A stretch of 64,000 nt of DNA from Pseudomonas protegens (GCF_003363755.1 NZ_CP031396.1:6603996-6667995), one strand, 5' to 3'; positions 42,451 through 50,946 are shown, counted from the first letter of the stretch. The notes: generated by a model from the sequence alone, not told the origin. Numbers and translations are program-made.

Positions 42451-44061
42451 TCAGAAGCCGTAGAGCTGGGCCGGGTTGTCCACCAGGATCTGCTTGATCA
42501 GCGCGTCATCGTTTTCTACCCAGTCGAACAGCATCTCCAGCAGGCTGGCGTCGTTGGGCATCGGCACCGGTATGCACGGATGTGGCCAATCGCTTGCCCA
42601 CAGCAGCCGGTTCGGATTGGCTTCGATCAACGCCCGGGCGTAGGGCGTTACGTCGTCGTAAGGAAAGTCCTTCGACGCGGTAAAGCGATAGGCGCCGGAA
42701 AGCTTGACCCATACCCGGCCTTCTTGCAGCAGGCGCAGCAGGTCGGTGAATCCCGGGTGGTTCAGCCCGCAACTGGTGGGCATGTGCCCCATGTGGTCGA
42801 TGACGACTGGCACGGGCAGGCTGGCCACGGTTTCGTACAAGTCGGCAAATTCGGTGATATCGATCAGCAACTGAAGGTGCCAGCCAAGGGGGGCGACTTT
42901 TTCCGCCAGGGCCGCAACATCCGATACCTCGACGCCACTTTTAAAGATCAGGTTGACGCGCACGCCGCGAACCCCGAGGCGATGCATCGCCTGCAGGGTT
43001 TGGCTATCGGTGTCGGTATCGATCACCACAACCCCGCGCAATGCGCTGCCCCCTTGCTTCAGCGCCGCCAGGGTGGTGCTGTTGTCCGCCCCGTAGACAC
43101 TGGGTTGGACGATGACTGCGCGACTCAACCCCAGGGTTTTCTGGACGTGCTCAAAGGCCTCCAGGGGAGCGGGGGGCGGCGTGTAGGAACGGTGAGGGGA
43201 GAACGGTTGCCCATGCTCGTCACCAAAGACGTGGAAGTGGCAGTCGCATGCCCCGTCCGGCAAGGTGCGTTGCAGTTTGCGCGGCTCGGGATCCGGGCCT
43301 GCGCATTGCGGGGCGTAGGTTTCGCCCAGCGAACTCATGCGAGTGATTTCCCAGCCTTGCAATCCCCGCAACCCATTGCGTTCGGCGGAGTTGATGATCT
43401 GCTGCCAGGTGGCGCGTCTGGCGAGGTCGGGGTCGCCGAGCTTGATGGCGTCAAAGATCGCCTGATGTTCGGCCAGCAGGGTTTCGCCGAGGTCGCTCGA
43501 ACGCACCAGGCGGTTCTCCAGCAAGGCCGCTTCGTAGACGTGGCTGCAGAGAAAGATGATGAAGTTGCGAAAGTAGTCATTGCCTGTGGCGTCGGCAATG
43601 GCCCGCTTGAACTGCAGGCTGTGCTCCAGCATGTCCTGAGGGTTTTGCAGGCCGTCGCGCAGGGTGTCCAGCGCCGCCGCGATCTTGTTCAACTGATTGA
43701 GTGAGCGACGTCGGGCGGCCATGGCGGCTGCGGCGACTTCGAGGTCCAGGCGCAGTTCGTAGAGCTGGCGCAGCTTGGTGCTGTCGGTCAGTTCCTCTTG
43801 AGTGATGCGGAAGCTGCTCTGGTTGGCTTCGGTGGCAACAAACACCCCAAGCCCTTGGCGACTGATGACGAGGCCAGCCGAATTGAGCCGCGCCACGGCT
43901 TCACGCACGACATTTCGGCTAACGGCGAAGGCTTCGGCTAAGCGGCTTTCGGTGGGGATGCGATCACCGGGACGGAGTCGACCTTCACGTATTTCACTTT
44001 CCAGATAACGAAAGATCTCAACCGAGAAGTGATCACGTCGGCCAATTGCTTTTATAGTCAT
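42451..44061 (-). CDS. GntR (FadR-type) regulator fused to COG3618 amidohydrolase/lactonase
   Basis: A single 536-residue frame encodes two normally separate proteins. Residues 1-240 are a complete FadR-type GntR regulator: winged helix with RLRPGDRIPTESRLAEAF and VSRNVVREAVARLNSAGL, then an FCD ligand domain (LRQLYELRLDLEVAAAAMAA). Residues 242-536 form a TIM-barrel hydrolase of the 2-pyrone-4,6-dicarboxylate/4-sulfomuconolactone hydrolase family: CDCHFHVFG (HxH), VIVQPSVYGADN, VIDHMGHMP and LLWASDWPHP with the catalytic aspartate. Met242 (ATG at 43338) sits exactly at the junction and could be an internal start, though its ribosome site is weak. The second half is a paralogue of the hydrolase at 45437. 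Confidence 0.85.
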   Translation of the reverse strand: MTIKAIGRRDHFSVEIFRYLESEIREGRLRPGDRIPTESRLAEAFAVSRNVVREAVARLNSAGLVISRQGLGVFVATEANQSSFRITQEELTDSTKLRQLYELRLDLEVAAAAMAARRRSLNQLNKIAAALDTLRDGLQNPQDMLEHSLQFKRAIADATGNDYFRNFIIFLCSHVYEAALLENRLVRSSDLGETLLAEHQAIFDAIKLGDPDLARRATWQQIINSAERNGLRGLQGWEITRMSSLGETYAPQCAGPDPEPRKLQRTLPDGACDCHFHVFGDEHGQPFSPHRSYTPPPAPLEAFEHVQKTLGLSRAVIVQPSVYGADNSTTLAALKQGGSALRGVVVIDTDTDSQTLQAMHRLGVRGVRVNLIFKSGVEVSDVAALAEKVAPLGWHLQLLIDITEFADLYETVASLPVPVVIDHMGHMPTSCGLNHPGFTDLLRLLQEGRVWVKLSGAYRFTASKDFPYDDVTPYARALIEANPNRLLWASDWPHPCIPVPMPNDASLLEMLFDWVENDDALIKQILVDNPAQLYGF

Positions 44062-44105
44062 TTTTCTCAGTCATCGAATGTCGGTTTCAAAAGCTTGAAA
44101 CGTAG

Positions 44106-44137
44106 AACGCCCGCGTAAGGAACGATACGCGGGCGTT
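44106..44137. promoter_or_regulatory. Long hairpin between MFS and GntR-hydrolase genes
   Basis: AACGCCCGCGTA and TACGCGGGCGTT are perfect 12-base arms with an 8-base loop. It lies between the MFS stop and the fusion gene start, both on the minus strand. Without a clear T-run it may be a weak terminator, an attenuator or an operator for the GntR protein. Confidence 0.55.
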
Positions 44138-44159
44138 ACTCTAACAAATGATGTCTGGT

Positions 44160-45389
44160 TCAGTGCAATTGCTTGCCCCTGGTTTCCGGGAGGAAGCAGG
44201 TCACCACCAGGACCAGGCAGTAGGCACCTCCGGCGAACATCGCAATCGCGGTGCCCAGGCTGTATTGGGCACTGATGAAACCGACGAGTCCCGGGAACAG
44301 TGCGCCCACCGCGCGCCCGAAGTTATAGGAGAACGCCTGGCCGTTGGCCCTCACTGCCGAAGGATAAAGTTCTGTCAGAAAGGCCCCCATGCCGCTGTAG
44401 ATACCGGATGCGGCGAACCCCAAGGGAAAACCGAGAATCAGCATCTGGGTATTGGTCAGGTTCAGTTGCATGTAGCAGATCACGCTGATGGCCGACAGGA
44501 CGGCGAAGAGGATGAAGTTGGCGCGGCGCCCCAGCCGGTCAGACAGGTAGGCGCCGCAGACATAGCCGAAGAATGACCCCAGGATGACCACCAGCAGGTA
44601 GCTGCCGGTGCCGAAGACTGACAGGCCCTTCTCCAGCTTCAGATAGGCCGGCAACCATGTGGTGATCGCGTAGTAGCCACCTTGTACTCCCATGCACAGC
44701 AGCGCGGACAACAGGGTGGTACGCAGCAGCGAGGGGGAGAAGATGTGCCAGAAAGCCACCCTGTTGCCTGTTTCGCTCTGGTGTTTTTTGCTCTGCAGGA
44801 ACACCTCGGGTTCTGGCACGTATTTACGAATGTAGAGCACCAGGAGTGCAGGTGCGATGCCGATCCAGAACAGCGAGCGCCAGGCAAGGTCTTCGGGAAG
44901 GTAGCTGAAGGCCACTGTGTAGAGCAGCGCGGCCGCGCCCCAGCCAATGGCCCATCCGCTCTGCACGATACCCACGGCCTTGCCGCGATGTTCCGCTCGG
45001 ACCATTTCGCCGATCAGCACCGAGCCCACCGCCCACTCGCCGCCGAACCCGAGGCCCTGCAGCGCACGAAGCACAAACAGCTGTTCGAAGTTTTGCGCGA
45101 AGCCGATCAGTACGGTGCAGATCGAGAACCACAGAATGCTGATCTGCAGCAGCCGCACCCGACCGTAGCGGTCAGCCAGGATCCCCGCTCCCCATCCGCC
45201 AATGGACGAAAACAGCAAGGTCACGGTGCTCAGTAGTCCTACTGATCCCTTATCGATGTGCCAGAGGGTCATCAAGGAGGCGATGACGAAGGTGAACACC
45301 ATGAAGTCCAGGGCGTCCAGCGCCCAGCCACCCAATGCGGAGTAGAAGGTGCGTTTTTCAACGGTATTAAGTTCGCTAAACCAGCTCAT
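44160..45389 (-). CDS. MFS transporter, aromatic/organic acid:H+ symporter (AAHS) type
   Basis: The 409-residue protein starts MSWFSELNTVEKRTFYSALG. Marks of the sialate/aromatic-acid symporter families are GGWALDALDFMVFTFVIASL (with the helix-1 aspartates), ILADRYGRVRLLQISILWF and GLGFGGEWAVGSVLIGEMV. It likely imports an organic acid or lactone. It sits 47 bases after the stand-alone hydrolase and upstream of the GntR-hydrolase gene on one strand, so it is the uptake step of this locus. Confidence 0.87.
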   Translation of the reverse strand: MSWFSELNTVEKRTFYSALGGWALDALDFMVFTFVIASLMTLWHIDKGSVGLLSTVTLLFSSIGGWGAGILADRYGRVRLLQISILWFSICTVLIGFAQNFEQLFVLRALQGLGFGGEWAVGSVLIGEMVRAEHRGKAVGIVQSGWAIGWGAAALLYTVAFSYLPEDLAWRSLFWIGIAPALLVLYIRKYVPEPEVFLQSKKHQSETGNRVAFWHIFSPSLLRTTLLSALLCMGVQGGYYAITTWLPAYLKLEKGLSVFGTGSYLLVVILGSFFGYVCGAYLSDRLGRRANFILFAVLSAISVICYMQLNLTNTQMLILGFPLGFAASGIYSGMGAFLTELYPSAVRANGQAFSYNFGRAVGALFPGLVGFISAQYSLGTAIAMFAGGAYCLVLVVTCFLPETRGKQLH

Positions 45390-45436
45390 TATTGTTCTCC
45401 GTGCAGCACCTTAGTGCCGCTGGGTTATTGTTTTTG

Positions 45437-46327
45437 TTATTTGAAGTCGTACAGAACGGCGGGGTTATCGACCAGGATGCTCTGTCGCTGGCGTTCATCG
45501 GGCGCCCATGAGTACAAGCGATCCAGTAATGAACCGGTGTCGGGCGTGCTTTCGAGCGCTACGTGGGGCCAGTCGCTGCCCCAAACCATTCGTTCGGGGG
45601 CGGCGCCCAGCAAGGCATGGGCCAACGCATCCGTATCGGCATAGTCCGGATGCCGCTCACTCAGGCGATAAGCGCCCGACAACTTGACCCACCAACCGTG
45701 TTCCGCCACGTTTCTCAGCAGCAACTCGAACCCTGGCTCCTTGACGCCCAGGCGGGCCGGGAAGTGTCCGAAGTGATCGATCACCACGGGGCAGGGCAGC
45801 CTGGCTATCCGTGCCTGCAGCTCGCTTAACAGCCGGACATCAATCAAAAACTGCAGATGCCAGCCAAGGTCGGCAACTCGATTGGCAAGACGCTCCATCA
45901 AGTCCAGATTCACGCCGCCGCGAAACAGCACGTTGATGCGAACTCCACGCACACCCAAGGCGTGCATGTGCGCCAGTTCGTCATCGCTGATTCGTTCATC
46001 GACTACCGCGACGCCCCTCAGTCGATCGTGATGACGTTGCAACACCTCGAGCATGTAGCGGTTATCGGTGCCGTAGACGCTCGGCTGCACCAGAACCCCG
46101 CGCTGCATCCCCGTGGCCCGCAACATGTCCAGATACAGCGCCTCAGGTGCGGGAGGCGGGGTGTAACTGCGCTCGGGTACCAGGGGATAGTGCTCAAAAT
46201 CAGCACAGATCACATGCGCATGGGTGTCGCATGCACCTGGCGGCAGCACGAAGCTCGGGGCTTGGATCGTTTCTCTCGGGGCGGCGCAGGAGGGCGGCCA
46301 CGCTGTGGCGGATTTGGGGTGAGGCAT
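45437..46327 (-). CDS. COG3618 metal-dependent amidohydrolase/lactonase
   Basis: A 296-residue TIM-barrel hydrolase with GACDTHAHVI (the HxH metal ligands), SYTPPPAPEALYLDML, VLVQPSVYGTDNRYMLEV, VIDHFGHFPARLG and MVWGSDWPHVALE. Relatives open lactones such as 2-pyrone-4,6-dicarboxylate or 4-sulfomuconolactone. It is a clear paralogue of the C-terminal half of the GntR fusion. I chose the ATG at 46327 because GAGGAG stands nine bases upstream; the frame extends further to 46450 without conserved sequence. First gene of the minus-strand set, divergent from the TonB receptor. Confidence 0.85.
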   Translation of the reverse strand: MPHPKSATAWPPSCAAPRETIQAPSFVLPPGACDTHAHVICADFEHYPLVPERSYTPPPAPEALYLDMLRATGMQRGVLVQPSVYGTDNRYMLEVLQRHHDRLRGVAVVDERISDDELAHMHALGVRGVRINVLFRGGVNLDLMERLANRVADLGWHLQFLIDVRLLSELQARIARLPCPVVIDHFGHFPARLGVKEPGFELLLRNVAEHGWWVKLSGAYRLSERHPDYADTDALAHALLGAAPERMVWGSDWPHVALESTPDTGSLLDRLYSWAPDERQRQSILVDNPAVLYDFK

Positions 46328-46629
46328 GGATTTCATCTCCTCGACAGCTCTTCGCACGCCTTGGCGCTTGCAGAGCGGTACTTGTTGGTTGTTGGTTGTA
46401 GGTTGTCCAACAAGTGCTGGCATGTTGAATTTTTGCCCTGGCCTTGTCAATGGATGCCAGTGGGGATTTCGCGCGACGCGCTTCGGTGATGGCTACGGCG
46501 GGGGAATAGCGGCTTTGGGTGCTAATGGGAATATGTATTAATTGCGAATGGTTTTGTATAGCATGCGCCGGAGTTTTTTTGGCGGTTTCACCCCTTGTAT
46601 TGGCCTATTCGTAAAGGTTTTTTCTCTCC

Positions 46630-48756
46630 ATGCGCCGAACCCTGCTTTCCATTTGCGTGCTGCAAGCGTTGTCGTCTACCTCATGGGCTGAACAAGCGCA
46701 GGTAAAGCCCTCAACCCTTGAGCTGGGCACGGCCGATGTCATCGGCACCGCGACTTACGAAAGGGCAGATGGTCCGGTGCAGGGTTATCGCGCAACGCGC
46801 TCGGCCAGCGCCACGCGGACCGATACCTCGATCCATGAAACCCCGCAGTCGATCAGTGTGGTCGCCAAGGATGCGGTGGAGGATCTTGGAGCCACGCGTT
46901 TGCAGGACGCGCTGGACTACGCCGGGGGCGTGGGGCGGGCGAACAATTTTGGTGGGCAGGGGCTGACCACGTTTACCGTCCGTGGCTTCACCACCGGCGA
47001 GTTTTACCGCAACGGTTTTCCCATCAATCGCGGCTATCCGAACATGCCGGATGCCAACACCATTGAACGTCTTGAAGTGCTGCGCGGCCCGGCAACCATG
47101 CTTTATGGCCGGGGTGATCCCGGCGGTACTTTCAACGTGGTTTCCAAACAGCCGTTGCCCGAGCGCACGGTCACCCTGGGCAGTCAACTGAACGACCAGG
47201 GCATGAGGCGCGGCACGTTGGACGCTTCCGGGCCGCTCGACGAAGACGGGCGCCTGGCCTATCGACTGAACGTGGTGGGCGAGGGTGGCGACACCTTCCG
47301 CGATCATGTCGAGACCGAGCGCTACGGTGTCACGCCGGTGCTCAGCTGGCAGGTCAGCGATGCGACCAGGCTGATTTTCGAAGGCGATTTCATGCGTAAC
47401 AACGCGCCTCTGGATCGAGGCATGACCCGTTACGCGAAGCAGGTTGGCAGCGCTTCTCGCGACAGTTTTTTCGGTGAAAAAGACGTTGGCAAACTGCACA
47501 ACGACAACAACATGGCGCAACTGCGCTTCGAACACCTGCTCAACGACGACTGGACCCTGGGGGGTGGTGTGCAGTGGCTCGATGGTTCGCTCAAGGGCAA
47601 CGCGGTCGAGGCCAACGGTATTGCTGCTGACGGCCGCACCTTGGGGCGCAATTTCAACTATCGCAAGCTGGAATGGACCGACCGGGATGCCCAGCTCAAC
47701 CTGACCGGCCATTTCGATACCGCCGGTTTGCAGCACACTTTGCTCACCGGTATCGAGTACGAAGACTACGACTATCAGTCGATCATTCAACGCTCCGGTG
47801 GTGCTGTCGGTGCGTACCCCATCGACCTCTTCGATCCGCTGTACGGCCAGCCGCGTCCGGCCCTGACCCGCACGCCGACTCATGACCAGGAAAACCTCAA
47901 GACTTATGCCGCGTTCGTGCAGGATCAAGTGGCCCTGACCGACAAACTGAAAGTGCTGGCAGGGGCGCGTTTCGAACGCTTCGAACATGACTATGAAACC
48001 TATGTACCCGGCGGCAAGAGTTGGCAGGCCAGTGACAACGCGGTCACACCGCGCATTGGCGTGAGCTACGACTTGACCGAGACCTTGGCGCTCTACGCCG
48101 ATACCGCTCGCTCGTTCAAGCCCAACACCGGCGCCAGCCGGCTCGGCGGCGGGTTTGCGCCGGAGAAGGGCAAGTCTTATGAAATGGGTCTCAAGTGGGA
48201 AGCACTGGATCAGCAGTTGAGTGTCGACGCGGCGATCTATCAGATCGAAAAGCGCAACGTCTTGACCGCCGACCCTGTTGACTCGACCTTCAGCGTGGCC
48301 GCCGGTGAAGTGCGAAGCCGTGGTTTCGATGTCAACGTTGCCGGCAACCTGACGCCCGAATGGCGCGTGATCGGCGGCTACGCCTATGTCGATGCCGAAG
48401 TCACCAAGGACAACGTACTGCGCTCTGGCACGCGGCTGCTGAACATCCCGAAAAACAGCTTCAGCCTGCTGAATATGTACGAGTTCCAGGACGGCATGCT
48501 CAAGGGCCTGGGCCTGGGGAGCGGACTCAAGTACGTCGACGAGCGCGCCGGGCAAACCGCCAATACCGGGTTTTCGATGGGCAGCTACACCGTTGTCGAT
48601 TTGCTCGGTTTCTACAAGGTCAATGACAAGGTGCGGCTGAATCTGGACCTGAAAAACCTGTTTGACCGTGATTATGAAGAGGGCGCGTTCGGCAACGTTT
48701 ACGCCTATCCGGGGGCTCCGCGAACGCTGCAGGTCGGCATTGCCTACACCTTGTAG
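46630..48756 (+). CDS. TonB-dependent outer-membrane receptor (siderophore type)
   Basis: A 708-residue receptor with a signal peptide (cleavage near TSWA-EQ), a plug domain (about 70-180: TPQSISVVAKDAVEDLGATR, FTVRGFTTGEFYRNGFP, IERLEVLRGPATMLYGRGDP) and a 22-strand barrel ending LQVGIAYTL. The sequence is of the siderophore (FhuA/FpvA) class without an N-terminal signalling domain. No Fur box was found upstream and its neighbours are organic-acid catabolic genes on the other strand, so it may import a catabolic substrate; a true siderophore is the alternative. Confidence 0.87.
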   Translation: MRRTLLSICVLQALSSTSWAEQAQVKPSTLELGTADVIGTATYERADGPVQGYRATRSASATRTDTSIHETPQSISVVAKDAVEDLGATRLQDALDYAGGVGRANNFGGQGLTTFTVRGFTTGEFYRNGFPINRGYPNMPDANTIERLEVLRGPATMLYGRGDPGGTFNVVSKQPLPERTVTLGSQLNDQGMRRGTLDASGPLDEDGRLAYRLNVVGEGGDTFRDHVETERYGVTPVLSWQVSDATRLIFEGDFMRNNAPLDRGMTRYAKQVGSASRDSFFGEKDVGKLHNDNNMAQLRFEHLLNDDWTLGGGVQWLDGSLKGNAVEANGIAADGRTLGRNFNYRKLEWTDRDAQLNLTGHFDTAGLQHTLLTGIEYEDYDYQSIIQRSGGAVGAYPIDLFDPLYGQPRPALTRTPTHDQENLKTYAAFVQDQVALTDKLKVLAGARFERFEHDYETYVPGGKSWQASDNAVTPRIGVSYDLTETLALYADTARSFKPNTGASRLGGGFAPEKGKSYEMGLKWEALDQQLSVDAAIYQIEKRNVLTADPVDSTFSVAAGEVRSRGFDVNVAGNLTPEWRVIGGYAYVDAEVTKDNVLRSGTRLLNIPKNSFSLLNMYEFQDGMLKGLGLGSGLKYVDERAGQTANTGFSMGSYTVVDLLGFYKVNDKVRLNLDLKNLFDRDYEEGAFGNVYAYPGAPRTLQVGIAYTL

Positions 48757-48877
48757 TGGGTGTGTTTTGCTGGCACGGGCCGAGCTTGTTCCGCTGACAC
48801 GATGGTAATCCTGCCTGTTTGCAATAAGACCTTGTGCCGGTGATACACAGCAACGCCAAAACCAAGAGAGTCTCGAA

Positions 48878-49090
48878 ATGAGTCGACCTTACAATTTCCT
48901 TGTCGCCCATCTGAAAAAGGAGGGTTTGGCACAACTGCCTGCCGACAGCGTCTCTTTAAGAGAATGGTTTGGGCAGTTGGGAGTGGCCATTGAACGCTTC
49001 GGTAACAATGCCGGGAAAGTCGTCAAGTTCTCTGAGGAAAATCATGAAAAGAACTTGCTGGCTCCCGATTCCGCAGGAGTAACGCTTTAA
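48878..49090 (+). CDS. Small protein of unknown function
   Basis: A 70-residue frame starting MSRPYNFLVAHLKKEGLAQL with AAGAGAG a fair distance upstream as a ribosome site. It is rich in charged residues, has no membrane segment and no motif I recognise. It is 120 bases after the TonB receptor on the same strand. Coding status is plausible from codon pattern and start site only. Confidence 0.45.
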   Translation: MSRPYNFLVAHLKKEGLAQLPADSVSLREWFGQLGVAIERFGNNAGKVVKFSEENHEKNLLAPDSAGVTL

Positions 49091-49129
49091 TTCGAGCGAA
49101 TCTGGTCAAAGGATGAATGCGACGAATCG

Positions 49130-49312
49130 ATGAACTGTCATGTCAGTGCCGTTTTCCTCCACGACAATGGCTTGCTCTTGAGCGTCGCAGGCGAGGTCAT
49201 GAGTCTCGAGCAACTGATCGAATCGTTCTGGCGTCTGGAGGCGACGTGCTCGCCGCCTTCTCTGCATGAGGGCCGAGTGTTGGCATTGATGCGGAATTGC
49301 CCCACCTGCTGA
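49130..49312 (+). CDS. Possible small protein of unknown function
   Basis: A 60-residue frame starting MNCHVSAVFLHDNGLLLSVA and ending in LMRNCPTC. An overlapping minus-strand frame (49106-49318) is equally open. No family is recognised and the ribosome site is poor. The following 352 bases (49313-49664) contain only the short mexT remnant noted separately. Confidence 0.25.
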   Translation: MNCHVSAVFLHDNGLLLSVAGEVMSLEQLIESFWRLEATCSPPSLHEGRVLALMRNCPTC

Positions 49313-49503
49313 GATCAAGACTGCCCCAACGCGGATAGGTAGATACCGCGCACAGACGGCCGTAGCCTTGAAGGCTGCTTGGGTCAGCGATTTTTCGGCA
49401 GATGGGTCAATTCTTCATCAGCGCCTACAACCCTGGCACCACGACCTTGGATTGCAGCACTCATCCAATAATCGGTGGATGTTGAAGGCGACACTGGTCG
49501 ATC

Positions 49504-49545
49504 TCAAAGGCTATCCGGATCGCCAAAGAACATTTTGACTTGGCT
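49504..49545 (-). pseudogene. Remnant of a second mexT 3' end
   Basis: The minus strand reads SQVKMFFGDPDSL followed by TGA. The intact MexT at 50947 ends SRIQMFFGDPESL and stops at the same place. An in-frame TAG just before the serine shows that nothing more of the gene remains. The 14 bases TCGCCAAAGAACAT are identical in both copies, which lie in the same orientation 1.44 kb apart. Confidence 0.65.
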
Positions 49546-49664
49546 CTAGGACCGTATTGTCAGCTTATAAAAATCTCAAAATGCCCCCAATTTTGCCCCC
49601 ATTCACTTGCCGTACACGAGCGGTCACGAATGGTGATTCCTGACAAAATCCAGTATGGCCCTGG

Positions 49665-49981
49665 GTGGCTTTGAGTTGGGGTTTGCTGGAGGGTTGTGTC
49701 GTCAGGTCTACCGCCGTTGACGTTGAGATAGGTTCCACCCTGAGCCAGGAAGGAAGGCCTACCGAGGGTGCCCTAGTATTGCTCCAGGTGGCGCATCAAC
49801 CCAATGTACCAATTAGCTTGGTGAGTCTTAAGGATCCAGTTATTAGTAGGAAGTTTTGGGAGCGTTTCGACCCTATTGGAGGTGAGGGAAAAATATTGTA
49901 ATAGCTAGGAGCTCAAATCAAGAGTGGGCTAAAGGAATTTTAAGAGATGCTGGACTGATAAAGGGAGGAAGTCATGAGTAG
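49665..49981 (+). pseudogene. Frameshifted C-terminal fragment of a probable polymorphic toxin
   Basis: One frame ends FWERFDPIGGEGKIL at 49901. If one base is added to the A5 run at 49889-49893, it continues as NIVIARSSNQEWAKGILRDA and GLIKGGSHE to a TAG at 49979-49981, giving a coherent C-terminus. The restored end overlaps the next gene's ATG by eight bases, the usual tight toxin-immunity spacing. No delivery domain, secretion signal or catalytic motif is recognisable, and upstream sequence lacks a convincing start, so this looks like an orphan toxin tip that has decayed. The toxin label is inference. Confidence 0.5.
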
Positions 49982-50411
49982 TAATGCAAAAGAGTGCCCA
50001 GGTGCGGCTGATTATCAAGAGTACTCCATGTGGAAGTATGATGGTGAAAGCGATCTTTACTATCCAGTTCTTTCTCCGAAAGAGTTGCCCGATGAGGAGT
50101 CTTGCTTGACAATTCATTCAAGCTTTACACTGCCTAATGGCAAGGAGATTGAGGGCTATATTGTTGGAGTTGAACGTGTGTTTTCAATGGGTTTTTTTGG
50201 TAAGGATAATGTTTTTTTCATAAATAAAAATATGCCTGATGCCTCTATTGAGCAAATTGAAAGTCTTTTGGCGATACAGCCAAGTCTTGAGGTAAAAAGG
50301 GCGTTCGATATATTTCCTTTGATGTATAGGACATTAATTGACTTGGAAGGGTTTTCCAACGTGACCGGTACTTTTGATATAGGCGAGACTTTCGGACTTA
50401 CGGGTAAGTGA
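49974..50411 (+). CDS. AT-rich orphan, immunity-protein-like
   Basis: A 145-residue acidic cytoplasmic protein starting MSSNAKECPGAADYQEYSMW with a strong ribosome site (AAGGGAGG). It contains SFTLPNGKEIEGYIVGVERV and FFINKNMPDASIEQIESLLA; no family is recognised. Base composition is much more AT-rich than the rest of the window, a sign of transfer. It starts inside the last codons of the toxin-like remnant, and that pairing together with size and acidity suggests an immunity protein. Confidence 0.65.
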   Translation: MSSNAKECPGAADYQEYSMWKYDGESDLYYPVLSPKELPDEESCLTIHSSFTLPNGKEIEGYIVGVERVFSMGFFGKDNVFFINKNMPDASIEQIESLLAIQPSLEVKRAFDIFPLMYRTLIDLEGFSNVTGTFDIGETFGLTGK

Positions 50412-50477
50412 TTTTTTAAGTGTGCGAGTTAGTCGAAGCGATTGCTTTAATGTGGTTGCCTTAATTTTTTTCGAAAA

Positions 50478-50580
50478 TTACTGCATCATACAACGCAGGT
50501 TGCAGACTAAGGGGGCCATAGCTGCAAAGCTCCTAGCCAGCTTTTCATAGCGAATACCTATTCTTCCCATAACGTGAGCC
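50478..50580 (-). pseudogene. C-terminal scrap of an IS transposase (IS5/IS4-like)
   Basis: The minus strand reads GRIGIRYEKLARSFAAMAPL then VCNLRCMMQ and a TAA stop at 50478. The RYEKLARxFxAM ending is typical of transposases of the IS5-type DDE families. Nothing upstream in that frame is conserved, so it is only a relic. The rest of 50412-50946 holds no gene I can support. Confidence 0.55.
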
Positions 50581-50775
50581 TAGTCATTGAGGCCACACCA
50601 TGTCGTGAGCCAAGTGTAAACGCGCTGTGTGGGATTATCATCGTGTTGCGTCAATGCCACAGGATCAACGCTGCGCCAATCGCGATTTGAGCGGAAAGCC
50701 CCAAAGCCTCTTAATAAATGAGTGGGATTTTTAATGGTTTTTCCGCAGAAGAAACAAAATAAATCGTGTTTTTAC

Positions 50776-50818
50776 ACTCATTGTTTCCACCAGATGTGTG
50801 ATTTTTACTCATTGTTTC
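50776..50818. repeat. Short direct repeat in AT-rich patch
   Basis: ACTCATTGTTTC occurs at 50776-50787 and again at 50807-50818, each preceded by a T-run. It lies between the transposase relic and the mexT 3' end and may be left over from an insertion. Confidence 0.4.
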
Positions 50819-50946
50819 AAACGAGTTTTGAACCAATATACATGTGGTAATCCCCCATTTTTAGTGATTGCCAGAAGTTGAGGTATGGAACTCCATGGTT
50901 TGTGGAATGGCAGAAATGATCAGCCGAACAGCCTGCCAGGCGACGC

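Noticed and set aside
46451..46629. Search for a Fur box before the TonB receptor
   Set aside because: The AT-rich stretch ATTAATTGCGAATGG does not reach a credible match to the 19-base consensus.
46711..48555. A 614-codon minus-strand frame
   Set aside because: Antisense shadow of the TonB receptor gene; no domain or ribosome site.
49570..49620. GGGGGCAAAATTGGGGGCA-like stretch, considered as an integrase gene end or att site
   Set aside because: Only about a dozen codons are open on the minus strand and no integrase motif is visible; too short to support.
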